64,000 nucleotides of DNA from Marasmius tenuissimus (lineage: Eukaryota; Basidiomycota; Agaricomycetes; Agaricales; Marasmiaceae). The notes below the pieces were generated by a model, which was not told the origin of the DNA, did not search any database, and saw only the letters and a list, made by a program, of their open reading frames with translations. Positions 21,890 to 32,230 of this stretch are shown piece by piece. Positions within the stretch are counted from its first letter, which is position 1, and each line of letters begins with the position of its first letter. Both the position numbers and the translations under genes were made by a program. Where the stretch lies: assembly GCA_029532415.1 (NCBI GenBank), contig JAQOTA010000050.1:3906001-3970000 (forward strand), in the 5' to 3' direction.

Positions 21890-23710
21890 ATGGTCAACTC
21901 CCATGATCTCTTGATTCCTGACAGCTCTCCTACTTTTCTCTACCGACCGAGTCGCGAGGGAGAAGACCTGAATGCAGGATGGAAGAGTTTCTACTCCAAC
22001 AGCCCGGATAGTGCCTACGATTCGACTCACCAAAATGAAAATAAGGCCGTTGGGACGTCTTCCCACAGCACGACCATGCAAGGCGCTAGTTTCGAACTAT
22101 CTTTCAAGGGAACTGCGGTGTCACTCTACGGATCGGGGACGGCTGGGGCGTATTCCACCACTTTGGACAACAGAGACGCGGTCAATGGCAATCCTGGCGA
22201 TGGCCTCCTTGCCAGTTACAAGCAGTTGGACTACGGGCTGCACACATTGTCGCTTAATCTCACTCAGGGTGTTTCATTGAATGTCACGTCTGCAGTATTA
22301 ACGGTTGGAATTGGGAAGACGGGGTTAGTGGTCAATTTTTTACTTAGAAACTCACTCTCCTCATACATCATCTTCCGCAGCGCCTCAATTACAGAATCAA
22401 TGTACCCGCAGTCACTGTGAATCAGGATGGAACATCGTTCCCAAACTCTGCTGCCTTCTCGACCAGCGGTGGCGGAACTTTCAACACGAACCATGATGCT
22501 TCGGGGTACTCCCGAATCGATACCAATAACGCAGGTTCGAGCATCATATTCCGGTTCAACAGCGCGTGGGTAGCCCTTATCTTCACTGCCTTGTGTCTGA
22601 TACTTATATGTGCCTTTTGTACTCAGCTCAGCCCTTCGGGTCTACGGCTCAGTCAACTATGACCACGGAGCGTATTCGGCAACGTTGAGTCCATCTGGAG
22701 GGGCTTCCACAGGTACTCGTATCTTGAATGCTACGTCGAAGTGGTTTGCCTACGACAGTCTGATCTATTGGGAATCCGACCTTGATCGGTCACAATCGTA
22801 TACACTGACGCTCACAAACTTGGACGAAGGAAAATATATGGACGTGCATTCGGTTTGTACAATTTTTTTCTCAGTGCGTCGGATGCAATGCCTGACGATT
22901 ACCATGCTGATAGGTAAATCTGATGGATGGGCAAGGCGGATCGTGAGTATTCCTCAATCTAAACTTCCGTAGTGTGTATGAACGCTCTCTTCGCCAAGGG
23001 ATTCTTCCGATGGCCACAACCTCAGCACCAGTGCGATCGCGGGAATAGCAGTGAGTCTCCGGTGGCACTACCTCACGGCACAACTCTCTGAATCTTGGCA
23101 CAGGCTGGTATTGGCGCACTTATTGTGCTCGTGGGCATCCTAGGATTACTCTTATGGAGACGGCGTCGTCGACACAGAGACGGCTTGGATAGTGCGACGC
23201 CGGCAATCTATAGCGGTGCACACCAACTCACAAAATTCCCGCCCCGTATGTGGTTTTCTATCTTTGTCCCCACCCGATTGACGATAGCCTAGACTCTCAA
23301 CCTCTTCTAGACTCATACGTGGAGCCCTTCGTCCTCCGCCGCACATAACCCCATACAACGACGAAAGAAGTGCGAAGAGCCACTCGAAAATGAATTCGTA
23401 CAACTCCAGTACGAGCTATGGTGATAGTTCATCTCATATCGCCGGTCCATCAACCCATTCGTCCATTTCGCGGCCTGGAACCCACTCCGTCAGCAGTCCG
23501 TGGTCGGACGCCGGCTCGTCGTCCCTAAATAACAGCCAACTGCCTCCAGGGGCGGGCGCATCAACGAAGGGAGCTCAACCTTCACCCACCCCCAGTAGAA
23601 TAGTGAGGCAGGAAACCGATGCCGGCCCTGTACCAGCACACGCGACGGCTCCTGAGGAAGAAGTCCTACCTCCAGGCTACAACCCTGCATGGTCAGCCGG
23701 CCAATCTTGA
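21890..23710 (+). CDS. Single-pass membrane protein with extracellular beta-rich region; apparent frameshift
   Basis: This is an agaricomycete-type surface protein of unknown role. The N-terminal part has two similar beta-rich segments (FELSFKGTAVSLYGSGTAGAY near 22090; SALRVYGSVNYDHGAYSATL near 22640). A short spacer, a transmembrane helix (IAGIAAGIGALIVLVGILG with LLLW) and a basic stop (RRRRRH) at about 23090-23170 follow. No classical signal peptide is visible. Splicing into the cytosolic tail gives SQPLLDSYVEPFVL, which then hits TAA at 23346-23348 in RRT-stop. One base out of phase, the sequence continues as PPHITPYNDERSAKSHSK and stays open for about 120 codons to 23710 (PGYNPAWSAGQS). 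The joined text VEPFVL-PPHITPY fits family members, so a one-base loss near 23334-23345, real or a base-calling error, is likely. Confidence 0.7.
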
Positions 23711-23960
23711 CTGCTTCGTAGTCGCATCCCCGTCGTTCTCTTAAACTTATATCGTACATTGCTGTCGTCGTTCATTGTTAAAAGCCCTTATATTCGCCCG
23801 TTTCTCATGTTGTAGGACATCGCGGACCTCTAACGGACACCTACTCCGTTTGACATCTTATTTATGATCTATCAGAGAGTATCATATAACAGTATATCGA
23901 ATTCATCAATGGGACCATGTACACCTAATGTAAAAACGTCCTTGCAGCCCAACGAAACTC

Positions 23961-25099
23961 CTAGGAGTCTTTTTTAGAGGAGTCATGGCCCCCGATGCCC
24001 AAGGAGCTTGATGTCTTCCGGCGCATCGCACCGTCCGGTCCAAGAGTAGATGCACGCGGCGGGGGGGTGTTTAACCTAAAATTCGTGTTCAGGGAAGCGT
24101 CGAAGCTTCCTTGACGTGGGCCCGGAGATCGGGGAGGAGTCATAGTACCGCTGAGAGAAGGAGACGACATGGGTTGTGACCGCAGGTAGGTTTGCGGGCC
24201 GGGCGATGAGGGCGGAGGTGCGATGAGTCCTTCCGGGGTCTGAGAGCTTTTCGGTCGGATAGCAGCGGGCAAGAACGAGGTGAATGAGAATAACGATCGG
24301 AATAGAGAGACACGCGACTGGGGTGGCTGGGTCGCGGTGAGGGAGGACGTGCCGGGAGTAGCTGCTAGTTGAATGAGTGAATGGCATATTTACGTGCTAG
24401 TTGACGAGTACGTACCCAACATAGTCGGCAGGGCATTATCGTTGGCGCTGAGACTGAGGAACAAGAAGAGAGGTACGAGCCAAACGCATAATCCAAAGAA
24501 AGTCGTGATCTCAGAGAAAGATGGGGCTTGAGGAACCGGGCGGCCTCTGTACCTGTACTGTCTGGCGTTTTCGGTGAGTTGAGCGAAGTGAAAGAACCAC
24601 ATGAAGTGATCCACTATGACTAGACCACAAGAAGCCACGAAGGAAATGGAAGAGAGGGAAATGAGAGGCCAGGTATTCGAGAAGTTCTGGAGGTAGACGA
24701 CGTGACATATAATCGAGAACAGGGTCTGGAGAAGTGGGAGTGGTTCTGTGAAATAGAGGACGGCATGCAGCGCGATGACCACCTTGGCGTAAAGCAACAT
24801 TAAGACACGAAGACACTGAGAAAGAACTCGCAACGTACATAGGTCCCCCTCTGCCCTATCGTTTTTGCAAGTCTTGCATGCTCTTCAATGAGTTCCGAGA
24901 CGTATAGAAGCCCGCTGGCTGTATGAGAAGATGCATAAGCCGGTGAGGGGACTGCGAGTTACTGGGAAGACGCCACCTATCGAGAGCGTGATAAAGGCGA
25001 ACACTACCAATATTGCAGCATAGCTGCACATAAATAGGTCAAAATTGAAAGTAATAAGGGAAAACGAAGGACAGACCTAACATAATACAGCAAGCCCAT
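23961..25099 (-). CDS. SVP26: SVP26/TEX261-family ER-Golgi membrane protein
   Basis: SVP26 (Erv26) is a COPII adaptor that helps sort type II membrane proteins such as glycosyltransferases out of the ER. A tiny first exon (MGLLYYV at 25099) joins to SYAAILVVFAFITLSI, the first membrane helix. The family's ELIEEHARLAKTIGQR and VVIALHAVLYFTEPLPLLQT follow. The signature FSIICHVVYLQNFSNTWPLI and LVIVDHFMWFFHFA come next, and the last helix is FFGLCVWLVPLFLFLSLSAN. The C-terminal tail (about 24370-23961) is cytosolic, Ser/Pro-rich and longer than in yeast, ending GGHDSSKKDS. There are about five introns. It is divergent from DID2, with 138 bp between the starts. Confidence 0.92.
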
Positions 25100-25237
25100 T
25101 GGCAAAGCTGGTGGTAAGATTCAAAAATGAGCTGCCGTGGACGTGTCCGCGACCTCCATTCAGTCCGACGACTTGCCTTATTGGGAAGTTAGATAACTCT
25201 CCTCCCTTCCTCCACAGTCCATCGCAGTCATACCGCC
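25100..25237. promoter_or_regulatory. Divergent promoter of SVP26 and DID2
   Basis: The 138 bp between the start codons must carry both promoters. A pyrimidine tract (ctctcctcccttcctccac, 25198-25215) precedes the DID2 start, as is common for fungal transcription start regions. I see no TATA box. Confidence 0.5.
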
Positions 25238-26070
25238 ATGAGCAACCTCGAGAGTAAGTTGACCTCAAGAACGATCCTCATGCCTGTCTCTTATGCACTC
25301 CGTTAGAAACCCTATTCCAGCTCAAGGTACTTATTCTCCTCAGTGTCCTCTCCGCAACCGTAACCTGACATCACACTGGGAACAAGTTCACCGCGAAGAC
25401 CCTCAATCGACAGGCCAAAAAGGCCCAGAAAGACGAGAACACAGAGAAGACACGATTGAAGAAGGTGCTCTTAAACCCACTCACATCGTGGTCCCGCCAC
25501 TCATTGTACGGTTACCTTTAGGCCTTGCAACAAGGAAACAACGACGGCGCCCGAATATACGCTTCAAATGCTATCCGGAAGAAGAGCGAAGCACTTAATC
25601 TCCTCCGTCTCTCAAGCAGAATAGATGCTGTCGCAAGCCGTGTTGAGACTGCAGTCACAATGCGGCAAGTTACGGGCAATATGACATCCGTCGTACGAGG
25701 GATGGATAAAGCGATGGAGTCGATGAATCTAGAACGGGTGCGTGCTCCATTCCTCGCTCTCTTTACACATTCTTACGATATCCCTCAGATATCTCTGGTT
25801 ATGGACAAGTTCGAATCCCAATTCGCGGACTTGGATGTGCAAACAGGATACATGGAGGAGACTATGTCGTCTACCACAGCAGTCTCGACTCCGCAGGATC
25901 AAATAGATCAGCTTATGAGGCAAACTGCGGAGGAGGCGAACATTGAGTTGCAGCACGATTTAGAAGCGAAGGACTTGGAGACTGTTCCCGATCTATCTTC
26001 CGGAGTCAAGATCGGAGAAGAGGATGACAAGTTGGCTGAGAGGCTCAGGGCATTGCGGCCAGCGACATAA
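25238..26070 (+). CDS. DID2: ESCRT-III accessory protein DID2 (CHMP1)
   Basis: This is a SNF7-family protein that recruits and regulates the AAA ATPase Vps4 on endosomes through Ist1 and Vta1. A 16-nt first exon (MSNLE, 25238-25253) joins to KTLFQLK. After further introns come the characteristic [20 protein letters not shown] and [20 protein letters not shown]. Then follow [20 protein letters not shown] and an intron near 25736 (after MESMNLE). The second half has [20 protein letters not shown] and [20 protein letters not shown]. The C-terminal [11 protein letters not shown] is a textbook MIM1 motif for the Vps4 MIT domain. The stop is at 26070 and the length is as expected, about 205 residues. 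A second ESCRT-III gene, VPS60, lies 10.5 kb downstream on the same strand. Confidence 0.95.
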
Positions 26071-26549
26071 CTTCTCGAAGTTAGACCTGCTTTTCTTCTC
26101 GATCGTCCTACTCTTTACAGTATTTAATATCATTTGTGTGTAACATTAAACGGCCATGGAATAACACTAGTATGCGTGGAAAAAGCTCTGAACAATACAT
26201 GAAGATAAGTCACCGAAGCCATAACGAAACCCAGCAAGAAAAAAACACATTAGGGGTATGTGAGGAGCGCCGAACGGACATAGAAAGCATTGCGATATAG
26301 GGTAACGAAATGATACCTGGTCATGATGAAGATACAGTGAATGCCAAACATGAAGAGAATGTATACGTGAAATAATGTTACTACCTACGGATGAAAATAA
26401 AAAGATATTGGGACGTAAGATGGATCTAAGGATGGAGAAATTGCACAAGGCGAAGAGATGGCGCACGTACTTAAATGAAAGTAGAAGAGGAAAAGAAAGC
26501 ATAGGAGCAGAGGTCTGAACAGTCTCCGGAGTCAACTCACTGACTGATA
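26071..26549. other. Convergent intergenic region
   Basis: This lies between the DID2 stop and the stop of the Ser-rich protein gene. It contains A-rich 3'-UTR-like sequence (26240-26420). A hydrophobic 122-codon minus frame at 26167-26535 has no family look and is taken as chance. Confidence 0.5.
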
Positions 26550-29481
26550 CTAAGTGTTGTGCAGAATGACGCGAATCAGCTTGTTCACCAAGTTTTGCTG
26601 ATCCTCAGGCCCAAGATTGGACGCTTTACCAAGCAGTCGTTCGGTTCTCGCAATGATACCGGAGGGCCCGTCAAAAGGAATTTCATGAGCATCGAATTGA
26701 TGAACATCTGTAGATCGTTGAGCCAATTCTTCGCAGACGTGAAATATACACTTACAATGTTTGAAGGCAATAAAGGCATCCTCGTCCAGCACCTTCTTGA
26801 AGGCTTCTGCTATCTCCTGTCCAACCTTCGTTCGTTCCTGGTCTTGGAATTCAACGTGCCTCTGAGCCAGTCCTTTCCGAGACGGTGCGCTCCGACTTTT
26901 CCCTGACACAAAGGAACCGGCAGGTAAAAGTACGTCCTCTCGAACCTTTGTGGGTGCCCACGACAGCCCCAGTCCCAAGTCCAAAGACCGACCACGCGGC
27001 CCGTACCGTGAGCTTCCCGAAGTCGTGGTCAGAATAGAATCAGGCTCTGTCGCCTTGCTCTTCGTAGATGTCGAACGAAGCAAGTCGCCCTCTTTCGTAA
27101 TATCTTTCGGCCTCTTTCGCTTGTCCCTACTCTCCCTCTCCGTTTCCCCACCATGTCCATGTGCAGTGCTGGCACTGGTATGACTGTATGTTGGTGATGG
27201 TACTGCAGGTTCAAACGAAAAGGGTCCATGCGCAAGCCCCACCAAACGCGTCACTCCGGACCCTAGTGCACGTTTACCCGCACTTTTCCCGAGACTAGAC
27301 GACTGCCCCTTCCCCGAGGTCGTCGGCGTTGGCGTCTCGTCTTGATGAGGTCGCGCTCCTTTTGACGGAGGAGTCTGTTGTTGCGGCGGTCGTTGTCGTT
27401 TCCACGCTTCAAAGGAACCAGAGACAGCGGTACCACCGTTTTCCTTCGCTCTGGCTGCTCCAACCTCCCACCACCCGCTTCCTTCGCTCTCCCATTCCCC
27501 GAACTCTCGTCGTTAGCCCTCGGATGTCCGCCCCCACTGAAACTCCTCGAGATTCCCATTGCCCAACTCGGTCGCTCGAAATCGAACGAGCCATGTTTGG
27601 TGGCGCGAATGCCGGCCTGTTTAGGAGCTCTCGACGAAGCAGGATACTGGCCTCCATTCCTACTTCGAGGAGGAGTTGGACGATGGTCTGAAGACTCGCT
27701 TCCTCGGCGTTTCCCTGCTCGGGAGGTTGCGTTAGAGTCAACTTGCTCCCTGCCTTTCCCTTTCGGGCTAGGGCTGTCAATTGATTCCCGTTCCTTCTCC
27801 TCATCGACTATCACCAACGGTCGGTACCGATATCCCGAATCTGCTGAGTCCTTCCTATGGCTCAGTCGAGGAGGGGAAGTCGTAGAGGACCGGGAGGAAG
27901 GATTGGTGACGGGCGTATGAGTGTGTGAATGCCGTGAGATTGAGCCTGTGGTCTGGCCATTGCTTCCGCTGGCTTCGCCGTTTGCTGCGGCTTTAGGGGA
28001 AAGCCCGTTTCTCATCGGCTTGTGATTCTGTGAAGAATGAGTGTGCGGAGCGTTGATATCTGATGCAGACGTCGAGGCACGCTTGTGTTTCGGACTAGAG
28101 ACAGTGTGGATGATGGAGTCTGATGACGAAGGGGGCGTGGACAAAGACGTCGTGGATGTTCTGTGAAGATGAACAAGTGGTCGTGTACGTGTTCCTGAAG
28201 AAAAGAATTTGGTGAAATGGTCGATTTTGGAAGTAGAGGAGGCAGTTGTTGAGACAGATGACGTTAAAGGATCGTGATGAGATTGGGATTGGGGTGAAGG
28301 GCTATGGGGACGCGAGGAAGAAACCGGATCAGGAGATTGTGCCCTCGTGAAATGGGACGGGTGAGAGGCGAACGTGTCCAAGGAAGGATAGGGAGGAAGT
28401 GGAGGTATTTCGGTGGGCTGTTGTATCGATGGATGGTGTGAGCGGCTAGGGCTTGTGCCTCTGGAGCTGCTAATAGACGACTTGCGAGAAGGAATCCCAA
28501 AGATATTGCGAAGCTTTCTCCTTGTGCTTGAGCGGGCTTTCAGGGCAGGTTCTGGTGGAGATGTGGAGGAATGTGGATGAGAATTTTCGTGTGAAGTTTC
28601 AGAAAGAGAACTGGAGGGCAAGGCTGTCGACATTTGAGCGATTCGCTTCTTCCCTTTCGGGGTGGGGGGTGTTACTGTTGCGTTCGTTGCTGTCGTCGTG
28701 GAGGACAAAGGCCGTGAGGGTAGAATGGTGGACGGTTTTGCACTCGATCTGTGTGAAGAGCGCCCACGATTTGACGTTCTGCTTGACCATGTGGACTCCC
28801 TTGAATGAGATTCAGAGCCGCTAGTATATTCCTGGGCTGATTCGGTTGACTGGACGTGAACATCATTGTTGGATGAGGACTGTTTTGACCGGGACCGTGA
28901 CCGTGAACTAGTAAATAATCTGTACAGCTGAGATGAAGAGAAGGTTAGGAGCATGAAAGAGAGAGGATTATACACGTGTAGCGCACTCTATTCGTAGGAC
29001 GTTCGTCATCCTGAGGCTGCGAAGCTGTGTACATCTTGTCGTCGTTGTTGGGAATATCGGCATAGTCCGACAAGACCAGATTGGTGGACCGGTCAGACTG
29101 GGGAAAAGTATATCAAAAACAGGCTATATGAGAGGTGCTAATTCAAGATGGCCAAACTTTACCTGTAGACCGGAGCGGGAGCGGAGAAAGGTTGAGAACT
29201 GGAATAAAAACAATCAACACGTGTAAGTTACTGTGTAAGGCACTTGCTATTTCTATCATATCAACATTTGCACTCACATCATTCAGTAAGCTCAGCCTCT
29301 TTCGCACCGAGCTTCCCTTCCCGACAGTTTCGAGGCCATCCTCGAACAGCTCATCGCCGTCGTCAATGGTGCTGCTTGGTGTACGCAGACTCCATTGGGT
29401 CGTCATCGTTGTTGCTCCGTACGAGGACAGACTTGTCGAGGAATCGAGGCTCAACGGACGGCCCAACAGACGTGAAGGCAT
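26550..29481 (-). CDS. Large Ser/Pro/Arg-rich protein of unknown function
   Basis: I do not recognise this gene. The model starts at 29481 (MPSRLLGRPLSLDSSTSL) and has short second and third exons (FSTFLRSRSGLQ; SDRSTNLVLSDYADIPNNDD). One long exon of low-complexity Ser/His/Pro sequence then runs from about 28945 to about 27560, containing KLRNIFGIPSRKSSISSSRG and KHGSFDFERPSWAMGISR. The reading frame changes between about 27560 and 27510, probably through an intron. It then reads ESEGSGWWEVGAARAKENGG and SGSFEAWKRQRPPQQQTPP, and on to TRLVGLAHGPFSFEPAVPSP. A 48-nt intron near 26710-26757 splits FIAFKH from YVHQFDAHEIPFDGPSG. The C-terminus DQQNLVNKLIRVILHNT looks helical and conserved. It is probably a disordered signalling or cytoskeletal adaptor, but that is a guess. 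Confidence 0.7.
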
Positions 29482-30366
29482 TGTCACCGTCGACGGGCAA
29501 AAAATGTCTCAACCAAGTTTGAACAGGTCAACGTCGAGGAAGACCCCCTCTGCCTCGGCTTCTCCCGAAATGAGGTTTGCTTCCTTAATTTGACAAGAAC
29601 ATTACTACCATTGGCATTACTCAGGCGAAACTTGTCCATGATGCCCGGGGCCATAATAATTTCTTAAAAGAGCTCGTTCCATGACCTTTACACAAAATTT
29701 CATGTCGGGAACTGGTACCTGCTCTTACTATTAGCCAGTCGTCAGTTCCGGAACCCGTAACACCCATTGCCTCTAAGTAAGTAGGGAGGGAAGATGAAAC
29801 GGTTCTGCCACAGCCAACCCCTATTCCGATGCGTCGCGTGAGCAACGTTCTCAGGACTGTACCTTGTAGTCGCCGACCTGACCCAGCCGTATATTTTGGA
29901 TAAGATAGCAAAAGTTAAAGCCTTCCATGGAAGGCAAAAGGTTTATGAGAGGCACGAACCTCGGCGCGACTGAAGATTAACCTGATCTCCTAAGACTAAC
30001 TCGGCGAGGACTGCAGGTTGCGGAATTGCTTCCCTAGCCTGACAAGGCTTATTTAATCCAAGCCCATGACCACGCTTTACAGCGCGGGAGGCTGTGAACA
30101 CCAAGTTTTCTGGAGGGGCCAGTCTCGAACCAGCGCACCAAAGGCTTGACTCGCTGAGGTAAACCTCTCACATTCCCAGTTTCGGGCCGTTACAACCACT
30201 CCACTAAAGGATCTTGTAAAACCTTTGTAAGACACTGACTATATACCCATGTTATACCCACGACCACGTGTGTTTCGCGCAATTATTCCGACTTCACCGA
30301 GCCTCAGTCATCCTCATTCAACCTCAAATCAGTGGGTAAGTTTTTACTGTTTCCTTCTTCTTCCCG
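29482..30366. other. Divergent intergenic region upstream of the homoserine acyltransferase-like gene
   Basis: This 885-bp stretch holds both promoters. A short plus-strand open stretch at 29503-29593 (SRKTPSASASPEMRFAS) could be a leader peptide or antisense chance. A segment at about 30105-30215 has tRNA-like A-box and B-box text on the minus strand but no cloverleaf (see rejected items). Confidence 0.5.
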
Positions 30367-32087
30367 ATGTCATCCCTTAGATTGATCTCTCCTCGAATAT
30401 CCAGGTCAATATGTGGACAAACGCCCCGACTATCCCGCTCGTTGAGCGCAAAGAGACCTCACTTTCCTTGCGTTGAAGCCCATGCTGCTCGCGAATCACG
30501 AATTCGAGCAGCTCCTCGATTATCTGCGTCTCCGTCCACCAACCCAGAACAGCTTAGTGATTCAGGACCAGAACCTCCCTACGCTCGACCAAACCCTAAA
30601 ACATACCACATCTATCGCGATTCAGCCCCGCTTCATCTAACTTACTCACCCGATCCGCTACCATCGTTTGACGTCGCGTACGAAACCTGGGGGACCCTCT
30701 CACCCACCAAGGACAATGTCATCTTGCTACATACCGGTCTATCAGCCTCGTCTCACGCCGCATCGACGCTTGCAAACCCCACGGAAGGCTGGTGGGAAAA
30801 GTTCATTGGTCCAGGAAAGGCCCTCGACACCAACCAGTTCTACATCATCTGCTGCAATGTTCTTGGTGGCTGCTATGGCTCTACGGGTCCTTCTTCCACC
30901 GACCCTTTGACCGGGAAGCACTACGGAACCAATTTCCCCGTCATATCCGTGTTCGATATGGTCCAAGCGCAGTTTCGTCTCTTGGACCACCTGGGCGTGA
31001 ATAAGCTTTACGCGAGCGTGGGGTCCTCTATGGGTGCTATGCAAAGTCTAGCGGTGGGCTGGCTGTTTCCAGAGAGAGTTGGCAAGGTTGTCAGTATAAG
31101 CGGGACTGCAAGAAGCTCACCGTCAGCGGTAGCGATGCGCTTTGCCCAACGAAGTGGTGCGTTTCCTTCTTCCGCGTTATAAAGATCCCATTGGCTCAAC
31201 ATCTCGACCTTAGTACTCATGGCCGATCCCAATTGGAATAATGGATTCTACTACGACGGTCTACCTCCACATACAGGAATGAAGTTGGCCAGACGTAGGT
31301 CCATATTTCCTCTTCAAACTCTAATGCGTCCTGACGTCTTTCCGTAGAAATCGCAACGATAACGTACAGATCGGGTCCTGAATGGGACCTTCGCTTTGGC
31401 CGCCGCCTCAGACCTCTTCCCGAGTCCGAAGAACCGTCACCAGACGCCCCACGATCACCAGCACTGTGTCCAGACTTTCTAATCGAGACCTACCTCGACC
31501 ACCAAGTAGGTCAACCTCCCCCGCTCTGAATCAACTTCTTACGATTCTAACCATCTTCCATCTTCTCAGGGCGAACAATTCTGTCTCAAATACGACGCCA
31601 ACTCCCTAATATACATCTCGAAAGCCATGGACTTGTTCGATATGACTAATTCAGCACTCAGTTCCCTCAATCTCCGCCCATCTACATCCTCTTCTTCCTC
31701 ACAGCCAACGTCTTCATCCTCATTCCCACCTCACAAAACCTCTCACTCAAAGTCCCACCCACCACCCGCGAACCCCCCTGCGTACCTTCCAGATCTCGCG
31801 GAAGGCATGAAACCCCTCGCAAACATACCGACCCTCGTATTGGGAGTTCAAAGCGACATACTATTCACTGTCGAGCAACAGCGGGAGGTAGCGGACGCGT
31901 TACGGATGGCAGGTAATGACAATGTTTCGTATTACGAGCTCGGGGGCGTTTGGGGTCACGATACGTTCCTGTGCGTGCTCTCTCATTCTCGAGTCTATTT
32001 CCGAATCCCAGTTCTGACGTGCATTCTCCTAATGCTAGATTGGATGTTCTCAATGTTGGAGGTGCTATTCGTGGATTCTTGTCATGA
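30367..32087 (+). CDS. Homoserine O-acetyltransferase-family enzyme, mitochondrial-type leader
   Basis: This is an alpha/beta-hydrolase acyltransferase of the MET2/Cys2 family, which activates homoserine or serine by O-acylation for methionine/cysteine synthesis. The catalytic triad is visible: nucleophile Ser in GSSMGAMQ (about residue 221), Asp in [12 protein letters not shown] and His in GVWGHDTFL. Other family text includes [27 protein letters not shown] and [13 protein letters not shown]. The N-terminus is Arg/Ser-rich with few acidic residues ([19 protein letters not shown]), a likely mitochondrial presequence. This points to the Cys2-like serine O-succinyltransferase branch rather than cytosolic Met2; acyl and substrate choice cannot be read from sequence. 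A Ser/Pro/His-rich insert (about 31680-31790) sits in the lid region. The last exon is only 46 nt and ends [13 protein letters not shown] at 32087. Confidence 0.9.
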
Positions 32088-32230
32088 AAAAGCGGGCGGC
32101 TTTTGCGCATCACCCTTCTTATCTTGTATCAACCTAAGTAATTCCTTACATAGTTGGAGTGGCAAGAAAATCATGTCAAGATTGTACACACTAGAAATAC
32201 AGCCAAGCGTCCAAGATGGAATATAAACAA

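Noticed and set aside
26167..26535. 122-codon hydrophobic minus-strand frame downstream of DID2
   Set aside because: No ordered membrane topology or conserved motif, and it sits in A-rich 3' flank sequence.
27263..27560. Arg-rich continuation (GNGRAKEAGGGRL...) of the large Ser-rich protein as its true C-terminus
   Set aside because: The other frame gives family-like text through to a helical C-terminus at 26550; the Arg-rich frame is kept only as a possible alternative.
30105..30215. tRNA-like segment on the minus strand with A-box (TAGTGGAGTGG) and B-box (GGTTCGAGACT) text
   Set aside because: No acceptor stem pairs (the seven bases before the A-box do not match those after the T-arm), no clear anticodon stem, and no T-run terminator. 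At best it is a degenerate tRNA or a chance match.
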